NCBI RefSeq assembly: GCF_022867865.1
Contig: NZ_JALIEC010000003.1
Span: forward strand, 620,001 to 684,000
Source of the DNA: Phaeobacter sp. J2-8
Lineage (GTDB): Bacteria; Pseudomonadota; Alphaproteobacteria; Rhodobacterales; Rhodobacteraceae
Direction: 5' to 3'
Length of the DNA stretch: 64,000 nucleotides
This document shows, piece after piece, positions 60,549 through 64,000 of the stretch. The first letter of the stretch is position 1. Each line of letters begins with the position of its first letter. Below the pieces are notes generated by a model. That model searched no databases, was not told the origin of the DNA, and was given only the letters and a program-made list of their open reading frames with translations. The position numbers and the translations under genes are program-made.

Positions 60549-61745
60549 ATGGTCAGCGTCAAGGAACACTACGAGGCCTATCCCTATCCTGAACGCAATC
60601 CCAAGGATAAGCGCAAGCGCCTGATCACCGGCTCGCCCTCGCATCCGGTTGAGCTTGATCATTATCTGTTTGCGGGCCAGCGCGATTGGTCAAAACCGCT
60701 GCGGGTTCTGGTGGGGGGGGGCACCGGTGACGGGCTGATCCAACTGGCACATTTTCTGAAACTGGCGAAACGCCCGCATCAGATCACCTATGTCGACCTG
60801 TCGACCGCATCGCGCGCCGTGGCCGAGGAACGCGCCAGACTGCGCGGGGTGACCGAGAATATCACGTTTCACACCGCCAGCCTGCTGGATGCGGCGGATT
60901 TCGGGGACTTCGACTATATTGATTGCTGCGGCGTGCTGCATCACCTGCCTGATCCGGATGCCGGGTTTCGCGCCCTGCGCGCAGCACTTGCGCCCGGTGG
61001 TGGCATGGGCTTCATGGTTTATGCGCCGCTCGGGCGTTCGGGTGTCTATCCGCTACAGGCTGCATTTGGCGCAATGTTCGCTGATCTGCCGCCGAAAAAG
61101 CGCCTGAAGGCGGCCAAGGCGGCATTTGCAAAACTGCCAGAAGGCCACCCGTTCAAGCGCAATCCACATCTTGGCGATCACCGCGACTCGGATGCGGGGT
61201 TTTACGATTTGTTGCTGCATGGCCAGGACCGGGCCTATGACGTGCCCGATCTGGTGGCCACGCTGGCGCGCACGGGCTGGGCGCTCAGCTCCTTCACCAC
61301 GCCATCCTATTATGATCCGACGCGGTTTGCCCCGGTGCCTGCGGGCATGGACCCGGTGGCGCGCATGGCGCTGGCGGAACAATTGTGCGGCTCCATGCGG
61401 TTGCATATCGCCTATGCGGTCGCGGCCGACGCCAGCGCGGGGCGCATCGCGGATGGGCGCGCGCCGACGCTGGTGCCGCATCTGATCGGCGTGGCCCCCG
61501 GTGTCCTGGCCAAAGCCGTGGCCGAAGGTCGCCCAATCCCCGTCACCATGGGCGGTGAGCGCAACGCGCTGGAATTGCCGCGCGATGCCGCGCCATTGCT
61601 GGCGCAGGTCAACGGGCGACAAACGCTGGGGGACATTGCCAAAGGGGCCGGGCTGGACCCGATCCGCTTCGCGCCGCTCTGGGGCAGGGCCGCGGACAAG
61701 CTGTCCGGCTGGGGCTTGCTTCTTTACTCCGGTCTTTTACGTTAA
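60549..61745 (+). CDS. Class I SAM-dependent methyltransferase, two-domain
   Basis: 398 residues. The N-terminal domain (about 1-250) is a methyltransferase: motif I LVGGGTGDGLIQLA, YVDLSTAS, and motif IV FDYIDCCGVLHHLPDPD. The start VSVKEHYEAYPYPERNP resembles peptide or small-molecule methyltransferases with a YPYPER N-terminus. The C-terminal part (about 260-398) looks like a winged-helix or binding module, ending WGRAADKLSGWGLLLYSG. Nine consecutive Gs (60713-60721) lie in the motif I codons, a hot spot for indels. Substrate unknown. Confidence 0.85.
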   Translation: MVSVKEHYEAYPYPERNPKDKRKRLITGSPSHPVELDHYLFAGQRDWSKPLRVLVGGGTGDGLIQLAHFLKLAKRPHQITYVDLSTASRAVAEERARLRGVTENITFHTASLLDAADFGDFDYIDCCGVLHHLPDPDAGFRALRAALAPGGGMGFMVYAPLGRSGVYPLQAAFGAMFADLPPKKRLKAAKAAFAKLPEGHPFKRNPHLGDHRDSDAGFYDLLLHGQDRAYDVPDLVATLARTGWALSSFTTPSYYDPTRFAPVPAGMDPVARMALAEQLCGSMRLHIAYAVAADASAGRIADGRAPTLVPHLIGVAPGVLAKAVAEGRPIPVTMGGERNALELPRDAAPLLAQVNGRQTLGDIAKGAGLDPIRFAPLWGRAADKLSGWGLLLYSGLLR

Positions 61746-61750
61746 ATCCC

Positions 61751-62410
61751 ATGTGCGGACGTTTCGCGGTCACTCTCCCCCATGATGCCATGGCGCAGCT
61801 GTTCGAGGCCACGCAGGCCAATGACCTGCCTGACCCGGTAAACTATAACGTCTGTCCGACAACCCGGATTGCTGTGATCCGCGCGGGCGAAGGCCATCGC
61901 ATGTTGCAACCGATGCGGTGGGGGTTCTTGCCGCATTGGTACAAGACCCCCAATGACGGGCCCTTGCTGATCAATGCCCGCGCGGAAACGATTGCCGAAA
62001 AACCCGCCTTTCGCAGCGCCTGTCGCACCCGCCGGTGTCTTATCCCCGCGACCGGGTTTTATGAATGGACCAAGGATGCCGACGGCAATCGCCTGCCGTG
62101 GTATATCTTCCGCGCCGACGGTGCGCCGCTGGTCATGGCCGGGATCTGGCAGGATTGGTCACAGGACGGGATGGATCTGCGCAGCTGCGCCGTGGTCACA
62201 ACCGGCGCAAATGTGGCAATGCAGAAAATCCACCACCGAATGCCGGTGATCCTGCCACCGGAAGATTGGGCAATGTGGCTGGGTGAACACGGCAAAGGCG
62301 CGGCACGGCTGATGCAGGCCGCGGACGAGGATGTGTTGGAATATTACCGCGTCGATCCAAAGGTGAATTCGAACCGGGCAACCGGCGAGACCCTGATTTC
62401 GCCACTGTGA
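61751..62410 (+). CDS. SOS response-associated peptidase (YedK/HMCES)
   Basis: 219 residues. The catalytic Cys2 is exposed after Met removal (MCGRF). Other conserved residues follow: NARAETI, the Glu of TGFYEW and the His of HHRMPV. The protein forms a thiazolidine cross-link with abasic sites in single-stranded DNA, protecting them from cleavage. The start lies five bases after the preceding methyltransferase stop, so the two may be cotranscribed. Confidence 0.95.
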   Translation: MCGRFAVTLPHDAMAQLFEATQANDLPDPVNYNVCPTTRIAVIRAGEGHRMLQPMRWGFLPHWYKTPNDGPLLINARAETIAEKPAFRSACRTRRCLIPATGFYEWTKDADGNRLPWYIFRADGAPLVMAGIWQDWSQDGMDLRSCAVVTTGANVAMQKIHHRMPVILPPEDWAMWLGEHGKGAARLMQAADEDVLEYYRVDPKVNSNRATGETLISPL

Positions 62411-62576
62411 AAACGGCGCTTAGATCTCTCTCCCACGTTCATCTGACCAAAAATATCCCGGGGGTGAGGCCAAAGGCCGAGGGGGCCCCCTTCTTCGGTT
62501 GCCACCTGACGCAGCATTTGGCGGATTGGCGTGGGCTCTCTTCCCGGGCCAACACCGCAAGCCGTGATTACGCCCG

Positions 62577-64000
62577 TCACCGTATCCAGAGCGCGCAATA
62601 GGGCGGCAAGGCGATGGTCCCGTGATAGTCACCGACCTCCTGATCGCTCAGCACATCGAACAGCCGCGTTGCGCCTTGGGACATGACCCAATTGGTCGAC
62701 AACACCTGCCAGGTCTCGGTGAAATTGAAAACGCATGCCATTGCGCCGGTCGGCGCGCGGCGGGCAAATGCAAAAAGCGCAGAATTGCCGGTGTCCAGCA
62801 CCTCGGTCGGGATCTTGCCGTGAAATTCGGGGGTTTCGGCGCGGCGCGCCAGGATGTGGCGTATCCCGTGGAACACCCGGCCCGGCACGCTTTCGCGATC
62901 CTGATGTGCGGCGGCAACCCGGTCCCAGTTCATTCTGGGCCGGTGCAACCAGCGGCTGTCATGACGATGGGCCGGGGTGTCACGATAGCCATAATCATTG
63001 GTCAGCCCGATCTTATCGCCCATATAGATCAAGGGGATCCCGCCATAGGCCGCGATCAGCGCATGCCCCATCAGGATGCGGTCAATCGCCAGCGCGATTT
63101 GCAGGGCATTGTCGCTGTCCTGGGCGCGTTCCAAACCGGCCAATGATGCGGTGGTGCCGCTGTTGCGTTTGTCGCCGGTGTCGGGATTGTACTGGAACAA
63201 CGCGCCCTTGGCGAAAGTTCCGGGAAAGCTGCCATCATAGAAATCCGCCAGAAACCGGCGGTGCAGGAAACCGTTCAACCCGGTCGCGCCTGCGTCTTCG
63301 TCGGTGACCGCCCACCCAATATCATCGTGGCAACGCAGATAGGTGGCATAGGTGGCATTGGTCAGAACCGGGGGGAAATGCGTCGACATCACATGGGTCA
63401 TCAACCGCGTGTCCCGCGACGCGAGAGAGGACCAGAATTGCACCATTAGCGAGTTGTGATAGGCGAGGTTGCCCTCCTTGCCGTCATGCTCCCCACGTCC
63501 CAGATAGGGCAGCATTTCCGCAGGGCCGACAATCGCCTCTTCCAGATGAATGACCGCCGGGGCCGCTATGCGGGTGGCGGCGCGCAGGGCCTGAAGCAGC
63601 ATATGCACCTCTGGCTCTGACTGGCATCTGGTGCCCAGACGTTTCCACATAAAGGCCACCGCATCCAGCCGCAGGACATCAACGCCCTTGTTGGCCAGAA
63701 ACAACATGATGCGCAGCATATCCAGAAAGACCCGCGGCTTGGCCCAGTTCAGATCCCATTGGTGGTCGTTGAATGTGGTCCAGACCCAGCGCTGGATGTC
63801 GTCGTACCAGGTAAAGCTGCCGGGCGACGTGTCGGGGAAAATTTCGATCAGGCTGCGCTCATAGGCCTCTGGCTGGCTGCGGTCCGGGAACAACAGATAA
63901 TAATCGCGATAGGTCGCATCCCCGGCGCGGGCCTTTTGCGCCCATTCATGTTCCTTGGCCGTGTGGTTCACCACCATATCAACACAGACGCTGATCCCAC
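62577..64000 (-). CDS. GH13 glycosidase, amylosucrase-like, truncated by the window edge
   Basis: The frame continues off the right edge, so the N-terminus is missing; 474 residues are visible. Conserved GH13 regions: DMVVNHT (I), the nucleophile in VDVLRLDAVAF (II), the acid/base in VIHLEEAIVG (III), and LRCHDDIGW (IV). The extended region near FLADFYDGSFPGTFAKG and the C-terminal beta domain fit amylosucrase or sucrose hydrolase rather than plain alpha-amylase. It would act on sucrose, making an alpha-glucan or releasing glucose. A GC-rich palindromic stretch (62481-62490) follows the converging YedK gene. Confidence 0.9.
   Translation of the reverse strand, partial: GISVCVDMVVNHTAKEHEWAQKARAGDATYRDYYLLFPDRSQPEAYERSLIEIFPDTSPGSFTWYDDIQRWVWTTFNDHQWDLNWAKPRVFLDMLRIMLFLANKGVDVLRLDAVAFMWKRLGTRCQSEPEVHMLLQALRAATRIAAPAVIHLEEAIVGPAEMLPYLGRGEHDGKEGNLAYHNSLMVQFWSSLASRDTRLMTHVMSTHFPPVLTNATYATYLRCHDDIGWAVTDEDAGATGLNGFLHRRFLADFYDGSFPGTFAKGALFQYNPDTGDKRNSGTTASLAGLERAQDSDNALQIALAIDRILMGHALIAAYGGIPLIYMGDKIGLTNDYGYRDTPAHRHDSRWLHRPRMNWDRVAAAHQDRESVPGRVFHGIRHILARRAETPEFHGKIPTEVLDTGNSALFAFARRAPTGAMACVFNFTETWQVLSTNWVMSQGATRLFDVLSDQEVGDYHGTIALPPYCALWIR

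Noticed and set aside
1-64000. Prophage, insertion sequence, restriction or toxin-antitoxin systems
   Set aside because: No transposase, integrase, capsid, nuclease or toxin-like proteins could be recognised in any frame that was not a shadow of another gene.

Overview
The window looks like a stretch of an alphaproteobacterial chromosome, most likely a marine member of the Rhodobacterales (Roseobacter group). This rests on high GC, many solute-binding-protein transporters (TTT, TRAP, polar amino acid ABC), the gene repertoire (hemF, clpS, dacF with a SPOR domain, rluE/tadA, pyrD) and GC-rich palindromic intergenic elements of a type I recall from that group. No phage, insertion sequence, CRISPR array or rRNA was seen.

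Layout. 1-325: end of an acetyltransferase gene and a tRNA-Arg(TCT). 0.99-10.26 kb: two converging operons, a tripartite tricarboxylate transporter with a GntR regulator, a peroxiredoxin-like protein and two glutathione transferases (+), and a polar amino acid ABC transporter with a SnoaL-like protein (-). The outer promoters of both carry the same operator-like sequence, so the GntR protein probably controls both. 11.0-18.2 kb: a soluble GAF histidine kinase and LuxR-type response regulator, then tautomerase, SMP-30 lactonase, OsmC and a TRAP transporter. A 14-bp inverted repeat recurs three times here. 18.2-23.3 kb: a LacI regulator divergent from a kinase - enolase paralogue - FAH hydrolase - SDR operon, with a perfect 16-bp palindrome between them. 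23.4-30.1 kb: a transglutaminase, an ATP-grasp/alpha-E fusion and a DUF2126 giant, a known but functionally unsolved peptide-ligase-type locus. 30.6-39.6 kb: a Bap-like Ig-repeat surface protein with its own type I secretion system (TolC-like lipoprotein, LapB-like ABC exporter, HlyD adaptor). 39.8-41.6 kb: PhnA, D-aminoacyl-tRNA deacylase and a PfkB sugar kinase. 41.8-48.5 kb: a seven-gene TerC/XpaC/TelA/DUF2927/SPFH/zinc-ribbon membrane-stress operon. 48.5-64 kb: mainly housekeeping genes, ending in a truncated amylosucrase-like gene.

The strongest candidates for new biology are the kinase/enolase-paralogue catabolic operon, whose enolase has several substitutions at normally invariant active-site positions; the TelA/SPFH-GYF/zinc-ribbon membrane module; and the two inferred regulons defined by repeated operator sequences.

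Caveat: eleven frame breaks interrupt eight genes that otherwise look intact, mostly single missing bases in short G/C runs. I read most of them as sequencing or assembly indels, but list the genes as frameshifted because that is what the sequence shows.
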